From assembly GCA_009760885.1 (NCBI GenBank), contig CM019713.1:24808427-24872426 (forward strand): DNA of 64,000 nt. Reading direction: 5' to 3'. Below the pieces are notes generated by a model. That model saw only the letters and a list, made by a program, of their open reading frames with translations. It had not been told where the DNA came from and did not search any database. This DNA comes from Achatina immaculata (Eukaryota > Mollusca > Gastropoda > Stylommatophora > Achatinidae). A program made the position numbers and the translations under genes. Shown piece after piece: positions 1-12,363 of the stretch (positions are counted from its first letter, which is position 1; the number at the start of each line of letters is the position of its first letter).

Positions 1-98
1 AGAAATGATAGTAATAAGGATGAGATGACCGTGATAATGAAGAGCTGATGATAATAACGATGAGATGATGGTGATAATGATGAGATAGTGATAGAAAA
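1..98. repeat. imperfect GAT/GATAAT-rich microsatellite
   Basis: Degenerate repeats of gatgatggtgataat and gatgagat fill the window start and are probably cut by its edge. No coding signal is seen. Confidence 0.7.
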
Positions 99-174
99 AT
101 AAGTGCGCAATACTTTTTATGATTATTTTTTTCATGGATTCACCTTTCTGTCTGCATACATAATAGCTCCAAGT

Positions 175-412
175 CTGTCTTCACAGTCCAAGTCTGTCTT
201 CACAGTCCAAGTCTGTCTTCACAGTCCAAGTCTGTCTCCACAGTCTAACTCTGTCTTCACAGTCCAAGTCTGTCTTTACAGTCCAAGTCTGTCTTCACAG
301 TCTAACTCTGTCTTCACAGTCCAAGTCTGTCTTTACAGTCCAAGTCTGTCTTCACAGTCTAACTCTGTCTTCACAGTCCAAGTCTGTCTTCACAGTCCAA
401 GTCCCACAAGCA
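175..412. repeat. 19-bp minisatellite, about 12 copies
   Basis: Units of cacagtccaagtctgtctt repeat head to tail. Variants include 'tctaactctg' in place of 'tccaagtctg', and 'tttacag' in place of 'ttcacag'. The tract is open in one frame (103-420) only because a stop codon is absent from the unit; I do not regard it as a gene. Confidence 0.9.
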
Positions 413-454
413 TAAACTAATACACACACTCTTTATGAAGCAGTATATAACTAT

Positions 455-515
455 TTTCTTCTTCTTCTTCTTCGTCTTCTTCTTCTTCTTCGTCTTCTTC
501 TTCTTCTTCTTCTTC
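455..515. repeat. (TTC)n microsatellite with CGTC interruptions
   Basis: A run of ttc triplets interrupted by tcg. It sits directly at the head of a dispersed-element copy (516-786), in the same position as the (TTG)n tracts at 12364-12382 and 18577-18615. Confidence 0.85.
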
Positions 516-786
516 CCGGAACTGCCAGCTGGTGTTCTTTGCAGCCAGTGCTGTGAGGATGTTGATTCACAGCATCGTTTCAGACTGAGAAGGAGCTATG
601 GCGGCTCTCTTTTCAGAATGTGAGCGGAGTTAAGAGATCAGAAGCTGCGAAAGATTTCTTTAGCGCCACGGAGACTCACTAGATGCCTCCACGCTACAGG
701 GAATATGGTGATCCCTACTTCGTTAGATAGGCTAGACTTGTTACAGGACGTATCAAAGGAGAGGTGGGGCAGGGTCTTGGTTAGCT
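516..786 (+). mobile_element. dispersed microsatellite-headed element, copy A (left body)
   Basis: Unrecognised family, inferred from self-similarity within this window. After the triplet microsatellite comes a block related to 12383-12557 and 18616-18880. Shared landmarks in order are 'ggaactgc', 'ttctttagcgccacgg', 'ccctacttcgttag', and 'gagaggtggggcagggtctt' just before the array. The same last block recurs on the minus strand at 20700-21045. After the array, the sequence at 1877-1915 (gcgctgattgcag...ggacagcgtcttcgcc) matches the right arm of copies C and D, so the minisatellite lies inside the element. No ORF of note. It could be a non-autonomous DNA or Helitron-like element or an old SINE-like repeat; the ends are not defined. 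Confidence 0.55.
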
Positions 787-1876
787 ATAGTTCACCAACA
801 CTGGCACTTGCATGTTAACTATAGTTCACCAACACTTGCGCTTGCATGTTAACTATAGTTCACCAACACTGGCACTTGCATGTTAACTATAGTTCACCAA
901 CACTGGCGCTTGCATGTTAACTATAGTTCACCAACACTGGCGCTTGCATGTTAACTATAGTTCACCAACACTGGCGCTTGCATGTTAACTATAGTTCACC
1001 AACACTGGCACTTGCATGTTAACTATAGTTCACCAACACTGGCGCTTGCATGTTAACTATAGTTCACCAACACTGGCGCTTGCATGTTAACTATAGTTCA
1101 CCAACACTGGCGCTTGCATGTTAACTATAGTTCACCAACACTGGCACTTGCATGTTAACTATAGTTCACCAACACTGGCACTGGCATGTTAACTATAGTT
1201 CACCAACACTGGCGCTTGCATGTTAACTATAGTTCACCAACACTGGCGCTTGCATGTTAACTATAGTTCACCAACACTGGCGCTTGCATGTTAACTATAG
1301 TTCACCAACACTGGCACTGGCATGTTAACTATGGTTCACCAACACTGGCACTTGCATGTTAACTATAGTTCACCAACACTGGCACTTGCATGTTAACTAT
1401 AGTTCACCAACACTGGCACTTGCATGTTAACTATAGTTCACCAACACTGGCACTTGCATGTTAACTATAGTTCACCAACACTGGCACTTGCATGTTAACT
1501 ATAGTTCACCAACACTGGCACTTGCATGTTAACTATAGTTCACCAACACTGGCACTTGCATGTTAACTATAGTTCACCAACACTGGCGCTGGCATGTTAA
1601 CTATAGTTCACCAACACTGGCGCTTGCATGTTAACTATAGTTCACCAACACTGGCACTGGCATGTTAACTATGGTTCACCAACACTGGCGCTTGCATGTT
1701 AACTATAGTTCACCAACACTGGCACTTGCATGTTAACTATAGTTCACCAACACTGGCGCTTGCATGTTAACTATAGTTCACCAACACTGGCGCTTGCATG
1801 TTAACTATAGTTCACCAACACTGGCACTTGCATGTTAACTATAGTTCACCAACACTGGCGCTTGCATGTTAACTAC
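784..1876. repeat. 34-bp minisatellite, about 32 copies
   Basis: The unit contains ctatagttcaccaacactgg followed by cRcttgcatgttaa. Units are very homogeneous; the main variants are g/a at one site and ttgcatg/tggcatg. The first unit grows smoothly out of the flanking element sequence 'gtcttggttagctatagttc', which shows the array arose from that element. Confidence 0.95.
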
Positions 1877-2910
1877 GGGGCGCTGATTGCAGAATTGGAC
1901 AGCGTCTTCGCCTTCTTTTTTCTAGCACAGACTTCTTTTTTTCACTGCAGTACTAAGAATATTCTCTTATTGGTTCTAATATCTCACTGGTATCATGAAA
2001 AAGCTGTGCCTGCCTTTAGTATAATGTAAACTACACTAATTTCAGCTGTAAATTTGCCTTCTGCTGTTACTGTTTATTCTAAGATAACTGAATTGAGTTG
2101 TTTTTTTTTTTACAATGCTACTTTTGTTTGAAAATGTGCCCAAATAACTCTGATTTTTCTTTTCTTATTACCAATTTTCGATGTTCTGTAACTTCTCTTT
2201 CAAACAATTTCTACACCTGTTTTTCTGTGTGTCTAGACGTTGCAGATATCTGTTGTATATTTGCCCCCAAAACCTCATTTGTTGTTTCCAATTTCTATTT
2301 GTTTCAACGTCCACGTTCCACAAGTAACAACAATACTGCTCTATATAGCGTCGAAAAACGTGATATAAACATTGAGTCAGTACAATTAATCAAAGCTAGA
2401 TTACAAAACACTAGTTGAATGATTTATCGCCCTTTGAAAGGGGGCAATTTTGGCCCTCTCATTGTCCTCACTGGCCCATATCATCACGTCTCCAGACAGG
2501 CTTCATCCTGGTTGATTCTCGTATCTCTTAAAAGATTCATCACATTCTGATCAAGCAATTTCCTCTTCCACCAAGAGTAAATCATCGATTGTAATGGAAG
2601 TCCGTTTTCAATGCTGCGCAAACTAAAATGGTTTCATTCTTCGTAAATGTAAATACGAGCACTAACGGTCTTCCATACTTCCGTTTGTGGCCTTGAAAGA
2701 GATATGGTTTATTTTTCCGTTTGTAAAATACTTTATTTATGGGTTTATGTTTAAATGGGTCTTGTTCCATATGGTAAAGGTAATCCTGTCATGCTTTAGA
2801 GGCACATAGGGATATGGTGTTAGTGCCCATATTTTCCTTGACCTGTCACCTCAAGCTGGGAATGAGTGAGCATGGACAGTTGTGACTTTGGAAGTTGAAG
2901 AAGAAACTGT
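1877..2910. other. about 1 kb without recognisable gene
   Basis: The first about 40 bases are the right arm of element copy A. ORFs at 1832-2029, 2098-2418 and 2582-2770 have low-complexity or unremarkable translations and resemble no family I know. On the minus strand, about 2775-2855 carries 'gggcactaacaccatatccc', which also occurs next to the SINE at 57268 and in the 51-bp array after it, so this is probably a fragment of the same SINE or its tail. Confidence 0.45.
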
Positions 2911-3345
2911 GGTAAGAGAGAGAGAGAAAGAGAGAGATATAGAGGGAGACAGGGGGAGATGGAGAGAGCTAGAGGGAATGGAAAGAGAGAGAGAGGGATG
3001 AAGAGAGTGAGAGTAGCGGAGGGAGAGTGGGAGAAGGAGAGAGAGGGAGATATAGGTAAGGGAGAGAGACAGAGGGAGGGGATGGAGAGAGGGAGAGAGA
3101 GAAAGAGGGAGAGAGAAAGGGAGAGGGGAGGGGGAGAGAGAGTAAGAGAGAAAAAGGAAGGGAGAGAGGGAAGGAGAAGGAGAGAGAGAAAGAGGAAGAG
3201 AGAGAAAGTGATTGGGAGAGAGGGAGAGGGAGAAAATGATTGGGAGAGAAGGAGAGGGAAAAGGAGAAGAAGAGAAAGAAGAAGAGAGGGAAAAAGTGAG
3301 AGAGAGAGAGGGAGAGAGAGAAGTGATAGAGAGAGAGAATTGATA
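2911..3345. repeat. purine-rich GA/GAGGG low-complexity tract
   Basis: About 430 bases almost entirely of g and a on the plus strand (gagagagagg, gggagagaga). It yields spurious Arg/Glu/Lys-rich plus-strand and Ser/Leu/Pro-rich minus-strand ORFs. Long polypurine tracts of this type can form triplex DNA. Confidence 0.9.
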
Positions 3346-3452
3346 AGGAGAGATAATACGGGTTGTCATAAAACGTAATATTGAAATGAAAATGGAGAAA
3401 ATTTTGAAGTTATAAAAAATATTTTAAAAATTAGTCATATCTATACAACAAT

Positions 3453-4237
3453 TGTATTATAAACACATGAAGCAAAGGTGAGAGCTTCAGACTTGTATTA
3501 TAAACACATGAAGCAAAGATGAGAGCTTCAGACTTGTATTATAAACGCATGAAGCAAAGATGAGAGCTTAAGACTTGTATTATAAACACATGAAGCAAAG
3601 ATGAGATCTTCAGACTTGTATTATAAACACATGAAGCAAAGATGATATCTTCAGACTTGTATTATAAACACATGAAGCAAAGATGAGATCTTCAGACTTG
3701 TATTATAAACACATGAAGCAAAGATGAGAGCTTCAGACTTGTATTATAAACACATGAAGCAAAGATGAGAACTTCAGACTTGTATTATAAACACATGAAG
3801 CAAAGATGAGATCTTCAGACTTGTATTATAAACACATGAAGCAAAGATGAGAGCTTCAGACTTGTATTATAAACACATGAAGCAAAGATGAGAGCTTCAG
3901 ACTTGTATTATAAACACATGAAGCAAAGATGAGAGCTTCAGACTTGTATTATAAACACACGAAGCAAAGATGAGATCTTCAGACTTGTATTATAAACACG
4001 TGAAGCAAAGATGAGAGCTTCAGACTTGTATTATAAACACATGAAGCAAAGATGAGAGCTTCAGACTTGTATTATAAACACATGAAGCAAAGATGAGAGC
4101 TTCAGACTTGTATTATAAACACATGAAGCAAAGATGAGAGCTTCAGACTTGTATTATAAACACACGAAGCAAAGATGAGAGCTTCAGACTTGTATTATAA
4201 ACACATGAAGCAAAGATGAGAGCTTCAGACTTGTATT
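3453..4237. repeat. 41-bp minisatellite, about 19 copies
   Basis: Each unit contains ttgtattataaacacatgaa then gcaaagatgagagcttcagac. Variants are gagag/gagat/gatat in one position, and acatg/acacg/acgtg. No coding potential. Confidence 0.95.
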
Positions 4238-5600
4238 TGCAAGGTTTGAGAAACGACTGTGTCTTACTTTGAGGCGGAGAACAATGGCTTATTCATTTCT
4301 TGATTGTTATCACTGGACAGTGTTTGTGCTCTTCCATGTTTTCACACTGTTTTCCTTTAATGTGATTGGCGCTTTTGATTCCAGCGTTTCAGTCTTTTCT
4401 TTGGCCAGAAGGTCTGCTTTCTGACAGCCTGATGTGCTGTCTTCTGTGTGTTTTCACTACGACACAAGGTGTCTTGCAGTGTTGGAAGTTTTCTGGACTT
4501 TGAAAACAGTTAGACGCAGCTGTATTCACTAACAGACTACACAGTTGTTAGATTTCAGGTTGTTGGATAACGTTAACACTATGTTAGCAGAAAAATATTT
4601 CTTTTGATCATTTAGTATATTGCTCTGACTCCTTTCTTTCTCTTCTTTCTCTCCCTTCTCTTTCTCTCTTTCTCTTCTTTCTCTCCCTTCTCTTTCTCTC
4701 TTTCTCTTCTTTCGCCCTGTGAATACGAGACGCAATAAGCGCCAGATGCAAGATATTTGGGAAGGATTTGAACACTAACTTCACAACCTTGTAAGTTAGG
4801 GTACCCGCCCCTCCCCGTCTACCCTGTTGTAGAAAAGGTAAGCTTAGAAGACAGCGAATATTTCATCTGCAAGACGAGGCACACCATACATCACTACAGG
4901 ACAGAGTTGTTAGTGACTGAAGGATATCATGTGAAGATTGTCCCTACGGACAGAGGATTTTGTCCGAGGTCTGATTGGATAGAAAGATGACGCGTGGGCG
5001 GAGCAAGATGATTGACTCAGGAGGACTACAAATATTTGACAGCCAGTACTCGTCAAGAGCCTATCTTAAATTTCCCTTTTTTCCCTCAACATCAAGCTGT
5101 TCTTTTATCTCAGTCTTGGTACTAGAGTAGGTCGACAGTTCTCTCCTGGGCAGTGGAGCTAGCCAGAAACCTGCTTCTTAGTTCCGTCTCGAAAATAAAA
5201 AAGAAAGGTGCCCCGCCCACCCCTCCCTCCCCTCAAACATGTTTAGACATTTGTTTGAGAAAATCTCCGCCACAGCGTAGACTGGTAAGAACCTGATGAT
5301 ATTCCGATTGATAAATATCCCAGTCTGCAGGATATTATCAAGCACAAATGGACCTTGCAGTCTTCAGCTCTTCCGGATCCGTGGTGAATGCACTTCCATG
5401 AGACTACTAGCATGCTCACACTGCGCTGATTATGTCACAAATTACCTTAACACATTATATAACCTCGTTCCACTCTCGTATTGATCTGTCAGGGTTCGCG
5501 AATGAGTGAGCACACACAATCAAGGTTTCAGCTAATGGCTCTCTCACAAAATGCTGGATGTACAAAACTCCGATAAAATAAAGGATTTATGTTTCTTTGA
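4238..5600. other. mostly unique sequence, no recognised gene; CTTT-rich tract at 4627-4712
   Basis: A pyrimidine tract of two about 39-base blocks (tctttctctcccttctcttt) lies at 4627-4712. The remainder is unique sequence. A GC-box-like 'gtgggcggagc' and an AP-1-like 'tgattgactca' lie at 4990-5020, but there is no supported transcript, so I do not call a promoter. The short ORF at 5296-5484 resembles nothing known. Confidence 0.5.
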
Positions 5601-5654
5601 AAATCATCCCGAGACCATAGTGTAATTTTTGTCTTTCTTCTTTTCCTTCGAATG

Positions 5655-5742
5655 TTTCATCATCATCATCGTCGTCGTCGTTGTCATCATTATCACCACC
5701 ACCACCACCATCACCGCCGCCGCCACCACCACCACCACCACC

Positions 5743-5786
<44 letters not shown>

Positions 5787-5875
5787 CTTCTTCTTCTTCT
5801 TCTTTTCCTCTTTCTTTCTTCCTTTCTTTCTTTCTTTCTTTCTTTTTCTTCTACTTCTTCTTCTTTGTCGTTGTC
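5655..5875. repeat. compound triplet microsatellite (CAT)n-(CAC)n-(CAT)n-(TTC)n
   Basis: Successive blocks of cat/cgt, cac/cgc, cat, ttc and tttc repeats. Overlapping ORFs with poly-His, poly-Pro/Ser, poly-Ile/Thr or poly-Val/Met are translations of the same microsatellite and not genes. Confidence 0.95.
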
Positions 5876-6240
5876 GTTCAATTTCATACACCCCTACATC
5901 TAAATAAGAAGATTGGTTGCCCCCATGAAGCTCACTATTGGCAGGAGGAGTGCTTCCTGCAGGTGTACAGTTCTCTGTTCAAATTCTTGTCTTAGAATGT
6001 CAAGTTTTAATTCTTAAATCTGTAAACAGAATATACGTTTGCAGGGTGCTACATTATTGTTATTATTATCATTATTAGTGATCTAAATCTGGATCACACT
6101 AAAGCAGGACTGAGCTGCCAGGGTAAGCTGAATGTTTAATAAAGTGTAATGTCAGCTGTAATGAGTGTAATCTGAGAACCTCCTGCGAGCAGATCCTACT
6201 CGAACACTTCCGTGTAAATAGTAACAGACTCGAGCAAACA

Positions 6241-6606
6241 GTCGGCCCTGGGTTTCCTACTTTCCTGGTATCTATTAGCAAGCTGTAGTCGGCCCTGGGT
6301 TTCCTACTTTCCTGGTATCTATTAGAAAGCTGTAGTCGGCCCTGGGTTTCCTACTTTCCTAGTATCTATTAGCAAGCTGTAGTCGGCCCTGGGTTTCCTA
6401 CTTTCCTAGTATCTATTAGCAAGCTGTAGTCGGCCCTGGGTTTCCTACTTTCCTGGTATCTATTAGCAAGCTGTAGTCGGCCCTGGGTTTCCTACTTTCC
6501 TAGTATCTATTAGCAAGCTGTAGTCGGCCCTGGGTTTCCTACTTTCCTGGTATCTATTAGCAAGCTGTAGTCGCCCCTGGGTTTCCTACGTTATCTATTA
6601 GCAAGC
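6241..6606. repeat. 47-bp minisatellite, about 8 copies (first duplicate)
   Basis: The unit contains gtcggccctgggtttcctac then tttcctggtatctattagcaagctgta. The last unit is truncated (cctacgttatc). Repeated identically at +1496. Confidence 0.93.
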
Positions 6607-7736
6607 CGAAGTCTGTAGAAGGTTAACTCTTCCACTACAAAATAACACTAGCGATGTTGGTAGATTCTGAACTCCCGTACCAATCAATGATCAGTGCAAT
6701 ATTTATGGGGTCTAAATAAAATTAAAAGTAGCACATTTCCAAACATGACCCATTTTTTTAAAATATAGAGTAATTTTCTTCTATCTTCTGTCTATCAATT
6801 GCTTTCTTCAAAATTTGTTCAGTCAAATCTTGAAAATTTATTAAAGAGTGAAAGAGTTAAACAAAGAAAAAAAAGCGATTATGATTGGTCAGTCTGACGC
6901 TCTGACTTTCCACAAAGATTTCAGGCACTTATTACCGCTTGGGCAGTGGTCAGTCAGGTACAGAGGAGGAAAAAAAAGGGGGGGGGGTATCAAAGCCTAC
7001 CAATTACAAATTGCTACCAGAAGTACAATGAGAAGTCTGCCATGGAAGTCCTCGAAGAGCTAGTAACTAAGAGGACTTTCAGCACTGTAAGACACACTCT
7101 TTTTTTAATTGTAATGTCCTTTTACAGAAGCAGGGGCATTAAACAATAAAACTGCGTAGAAGATCAAGACCCTCAGAATGTGGATCTACAGAAGAATAGG
7201 GTTCTGTGGACAGAAAAGAAAATAAATGAAAAAGTGCTAAATCAGCAGAAAATGAAGAGACATAATAGACGGCATTAGAACCAGACAATTAAAATATTTC
7301 AACAGTATCAACACGCAACATAATGCAGTAATAAAAAGCATACTAGGGGGGAAAAAGAGGAAAAGGAGAACATAAAAACACGGGCTTGATTTACTCTTGT
7401 CAGGTACACGGTGACAACAAAGAAGTAGGAGGGTCAGTGCAGCAGTCCTTCCTCGGGGAAGACAGCACAAGATGATGATGTGCAGGAAAAGTATCATTGA
7501 CGAAGAGGTAGCACTGCCTAACAAGATTAGCAATCTTGTGAGGTTTCATCAGTCCCACGAGCTCCACCGCTGGGCCAAAGAGGGCCGAGTCTGTTCAGCC
7601 TTTAGAGGCTTATGTCTGTGGTGCATTTGATATATAACTGTATACATAAACTAACTTTTACTGTAATCAGAGAACCTCCTGCGAGCAGATCCTACTCGAA
7701 CACTTCCGTGTAAATAGTAACAGACTCGAGCAAACA

Positions 7737-8102
7737 GTCGGCCCTGGGTTTCCTACTTTCCTGGTATCTATTAGCAAGCTGTAGTCGGCCCTGGGTTTCC
7801 TACTTTCCTGGTATCTATTAGAAAGCTGTAGTCGGCCCTGGGTTTCCTACTTTCCTAGTATCTATTAGCAAGCTGTAGTCGGCCCTGGGTTTCCTACTTT
7901 CCTAGTATCTATTAGCAAGCTGTAGTCGGCCCTGGGTTTCCTACTTTCCTGGTATCTATTAGCAAGCTGTAGTCGGCCCTGGGTTTCCTACTTTCCTAGT
8001 ATCTATTAGCAAGCTGTAGTCGGCCCTGGGTTTCCTACTTTCCTGGTATCTATTAGCAAGCTGTAGTCGCCCCTGGGTTTCCTACGTTATCTATTAGCAA
8101 GC
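7737..8102. repeat. 47-bp minisatellite, about 8 copies (second duplicate)
   Basis: Same array as at 6241-6606, carried by the 1,496-bp tandem duplication, with the same order of variant units (ggtatc/agtatc). Confidence 0.93.
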
Positions 8103-9167
8103 CGAAGTCTGTAGAAGGTTAACTCTTCCACTACAAAATAACACTAGCGATGTTGGTAGATTCTGAACTCCCGTACCAATCAATGATCAGTGCAATATTT
8201 ATGGGGTCTAAATAAAATTAAAAGTAGCACATTTCCAAACATGACCCATTTTTTTAAAATATAGAGTAATTTTCTTCTATCTTCTGTCTATCAATTGCTT
8301 TCTTCAAAATTTGTTCAGTCAAATCTTGAAAATTTATTAAAGAGTGAAAGAGTTAAACAAAGAAAAAAAAGCGATTATGATTGGTCAGTCTGACGCTCTG
8401 ACTTTCCACAAAGATTTCAGGCACTTATTACCGCTTGGGCAGTGGTCAGTCAGGTACAGAGGAGGAAAAAAAAGGGGGGGGGGTATCAAAGCCTACCAAT
8501 TACAAATTGCTACCAGAAGTACAATGAGAAGTCTGCCATGGAAGTCCTCGAAGAGCTAGTAACTAAGAGGACTTTCAGCACTGTAAGACACACTCTTTTT
8601 TTAATTGTAATGTCCTTTTACAGAAGCAGGGGCATTAAACAATAAAACTGCGTAGAAGATCAAGACCCTCAGAATGTGGATCTACAGAAGAATAGGGTTC
8701 TGTGGACAGAAAAGAAAATAAATGAAAAAGTGCTAAATCAGCAGAAAATGAAGAGACATAATAGACGGCATTAGAACCAGACAATTAAAATATTTCAACA
8801 GTATCAACACGCAACATAATGCAGTAATAAAAAGCATACTAGGGGGGAAAAAGAGGAAAAGGAGAACATAAAAACACGGGCTTGATTTACTCTTGTCAGG
8901 TACACGGTGACAACAAAGAAGTAGGAGGGTCAGTGCAGCAGTCCTTCCTCGGGGAAGACAGCACAAGATGATGATGTGCAGGAAAAGTATCATTGACGAA
9001 GAGGTAGCACTGCCTAACAAGATTAGCAATCTTGTGAGGTTTCATCAGTCCCACGAGCTCCACCGCTGGGCCAAAGAGGGCCGAGTCTGTTCAGCCTTTA
9101 GAGGCTTATGTCTGTGGTGCATTTGATATATAACTGTATACATAAACTAACTTTTACTGTAATCAGA

Positions 9168-10506
9168 GACAGCAACTCTACACTAGGTGAGGTATGTTAC
9201 GCTAGACAGACAGACAGCAACTCTACACTAGGTGAGGTATGTTACGCTAAACAGACAGACAACAACTCTACACTAGGTGAGTTATGTTACGCTAAACAGA
9301 CAGGCAGCAACTCTACACTAGGTGAGTTATGTTACGCTAAACAGACAGGCAGCAACTCTACACTAGGTGAGTTATGTTACGCTAAACAGACAGGCAGCAA
9401 CTCTACACTAGGTGAGTTATGTTACGCTAGACAGACAGACGACAACTCTACACTAGGTGAGTTATGTTACGCTAGACAGACAGACGACAACTCTACACTA
9501 GGTGAGTTATGTTACGCTAGACAGACAGACGACAACTCTACACTAGGTGAGGTATGTTACGCTAGACAGACAGACAGCAACTCTACACTAGGTGAGTTAT
9601 GTTACGCTAGACAGACAGGCAGCAACTCTACACTAGGTGAGGTATGTTACGCTAGACAGACAGGCAGCAACTCTACACTAGGTGAGGTATGTTACGCTAG
9701 ACAGACAGACAGCAACTCTACACTAGGTGAGGTATGTTACGCTAGACAGACAGGCAGCAACTCTACACTAGGTGAGTTATGTTACGCTAGACAGACAGGC
9801 AGCAACTCTACACTAGGTGAGGTATGTTACGCTAGACAGACAGACAGCAACTCTACACTAGGTGAGGTATGTTACGCTAGACAGACAGGCAGCAACTCTA
9901 CACTAGGTGAGTTATGTTACGCTAGACAGACAGACGACAACTCTACACTAGGTGAGGTATGTTACGCTAGACAGACAGACGACAACTCTACACTAGGTGA
10001 GGTATGTTACGCTAGACAGACAGACAGCAACTCTACACTAGGTGAGGTATGTTACGCTAGACAGACAGACAGCAACTCTACACTAGGTGAGGTATGTTAC
10101 GCTAGACAGACAGACAGCAACTCTACACTAGGTGAGGTATGTTACGCTAGACAGACAGGCAGCAACTCTACACTAGGTGAGTTATGTTACGCTAGACAGA
10201 CAGACATCAACTCTACACTAGGTGAGGTATGTTACGCTAGACAGACAGACGACAACTCTACACTAGGTGAGGTATGTTACGCTAGACAGACAGACGACAA
10301 CTCTACACTAGGTGAGGTATGTTACGCTAGACAGACAGGCAGCAACTCTACACTAGGTGAGTTATGTTACGCTAGACAGACAGACATCAACTCTACACTA
10401 GGTGAGGTATGTTACGCTAGACAGACAGACGACAACTCTACACTAGGTGAGGTATGTTACGCTAGACAGACAGACGACAACTCTACACTAGGTGAGGTAT
10501 GTTACG
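9168..10506. repeat. 45-bp minisatellite, about 30 copies; open for 477 codons
   Basis: Units contain caactctacactaggtgagg then tatgttacgctagacagacag. Because 45 is divisible by three and the unit lacks a stop, the plus frame is open from 9108 to 10541 with a 15-residue repeat (NSTLGEVCYARQT plus two variable residues). The variable sites (ggt/gtt, gac/ggc, agc/gac/atc, aga/aaa) are nearly all replacement changes, and I see no excess of silent changes, as neutral drift would give. There is no signal peptide, and the ORF start and end run into non-repetitive sequence without coding character. I therefore annotate it as a minisatellite; a repetitive secreted protein is a weak alternative. Confidence 0.9.
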
Positions 10507-11180
10507 CGCGACCCATGGAAAAGATGGGGGAAAAATTTTAAATATTGAAATTTAAAAAAAAACATTCAGTAAATAATAGCAAGTTTGGCTATTGTTACTG
10601 TGATACCGAAATCATAAAACATAAAATAATGTGATGTCCCTAAAATTTTCTCATTTTAAAAATACTTTTTAAAATTACATTTTAATAATATCTTCTTGTA
10701 AGCCTACCTCAGATTCTCCTCCCCGCCCCCTGCCCCCCATACTCTAATTTGGGAATCACTGATCTAAAGTCTTGATATTGGTTCTTGCTGGCATTTCCTG
10801 TGCTTTCATCAAGCGGTTTCTGATTCTCTAAGTCCCATGATATCTCTGGCCATCTATGGTTGTTAGTTTAGTTCCCATTTTGTTTACTATCCCTGAAATG
10901 GGTCTCATCCGTTTTATTTGTTTCGGTTCTAGAATCTACAATTCATTCTTCAGTTTTTAATCCGTTTAACAATAGATTAGCGTGCCTGGACTAGTAGTTA
11001 AATATTTATATACTAATCTGAGCTAGTTATTTTAGGGTTGTTTTTAAAAAGAAAACAAACTGAAGTGCATAACTGCCATTAACTTTACATTCTGTTGTTT
11101 GCGTAGCTCTCCAAGAGATTGATAATTTTTCTTTTGTCCTATTCCCTGTTTTTGTATCAGTTTTTGTCCGCGTTCGTCTG
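10507..11180. other. unique AT-rich stretch without recognised gene
   Basis: No ORF with family resemblance and no obvious repeat. A C-rich patch (cccgccccctgcccccc) occurs near 10722. The small minus ORF 11044-11232 is unremarkable. Confidence 0.5.
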
Positions 11181-11394
11181 TTACTGGCTGAAAGTATAGC
11201 ACTGAATTTAACGCGAGCTTACGTTTCCACATGCGTCAGCCCTATCTGGTGTTCCTCGCCGTGCAAGTGGGTAGTTTCTGTGTTAACAGGCTAAATATAA
11301 AAACTCAGTAGTGTGTGGAGGAGGTGAGGAGGGCAACTCGGGGAGATTGGGGGGGGGGGGGTTGTGGCGGGGGAAAGAACACTAAGTGGATTGT

Positions 11395-12125
11395 TTCCTG
11401 TATAAGCGATCGTACAATCATCTATTTGTCTGTGTATAATTTATCCTGTATAAGCGATCGTACAATCGTCTATTTGTCTGTGTATAATTTATCCTCTATG
11501 ATCATACAACCATCTATTTGTCTGTGTATAATGTATCCTGTATAAACGATTATACAATCATTTATTTGTCTGTGTATAATTTGTCCTGTATAAGCGATTG
11601 TACAACCATTTATTTGTCTGTATATAATTTATCCTCTATGATCACACAACCATCTATTTGTCTGTGTATAATGTATCCTGTATAAGCGACCGTACAATCA
11701 TCTATTTGTCTGTATATAATTTATCCTGTATAAGCGACCGTACAATCATCTATTTGTCTGTATATAATGTATCCTGTATAAGCGACCGTGCAACCATCAA
11801 TGTATGTCATCTATTTGTCTGTGTATAATTTATCCTGTATAAGCGACCGTACAACCATCAATGTATGTCATCTATTTGTCTGTATATAATTTATCCTGTA
11901 TACGCGACCGTACAACCATCTATTTGTCTGTATATAATTTATCCTGTATAAGCGACCGTGCAACCATCAATGTATGTCATCTATTTGTCTGTATATAATT
12001 TATCCTGTATAAGCGACCGTACAACCATCAATGTATGTCATCTATTTGTCTGTATATAATTTATCCCGTATAAGCGACCGTGCAACCATCAATGTATGTC
12101 ATCTATTTGTCTGTGTATAATTTAT
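11395..12125. repeat. 48-bp minisatellite with insert variants, about 14 copies (first duplicate)
   Basis: The unit contains tcctgtataagcgaccgtac then aaccatctatttgtctgtatataattta. Several units carry an extra 'caatgtatgtcat' block and two lack the 'tgtataagcg' part. A 13-base G run (11349-11361) lies just upstream. Confidence 0.92.
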
Positions 12126-12363
12126 CTGCATGAAAAAGTAAAAATTCATTGGTTCACGCATCTCAATAATTTCTTCTTTACAAAATCATGAAATATCTAC
12201 ATTATGGCTCCGCTATTTGGAACAGTACTTGTTTCACGCTTTCAGCGACTCGTCAGTCCGCAGGCTACACTGTTCAGCTGAAGATTGGCGAATCTGTTCA
12301 TCTTTTCAGGGTTAGTTCTGTCGCGCACTTGACTGTATAAATGCTATAAGGCATCTATATGTA

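Larger units (their letters stand above)
6172..9163. repeat. 1,496-bp direct tandem duplication (two copies)
   Basis: Copy 1 (about 6172-7667) and copy 2 (about 7668-9163) are identical wherever I compared them, including the poly-A and poly-G runs. Each contains a 47-bp minisatellite and about 1 kb of unique sequence without a recognised gene. ORFs repeated at +1496 (6848/8344, 7237/8733) are unremarkable. Such identity means either a very recent duplication or an assembly duplication. Confidence 0.92.

Noticed and set aside
784..1876. CRISPR array
   Set aside because: The regular spacing reflects contiguous units with no unique spacers. The same applies to all other arrays in the window, and the DNA is eukaryotic.
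2851..3378. 172-aa Ser/Leu/Pro-rich and 139-aa Arg/Glu-rich ORFs
   Set aside because: Purine-tract artefacts on the two strands.
4990..5050. Possible promoter with GC box and AP-1-like site
   Set aside because: No TATA or Inr with a downstream supported exon; such short motifs occur by chance.
5604..5995. Poly-His, poly-Pro/Ser and poly-Val/Met ORFs
   Set aside because: Compound triplet microsatellite read in different frames.
9108..10541. 477-aa repetitive protein
   Set aside because: The open frame follows from a stop-free 45-bp unit. Unit differences are mostly amino-acid-changing, and the flanks lack coding character, a signal peptide or splice evidence.
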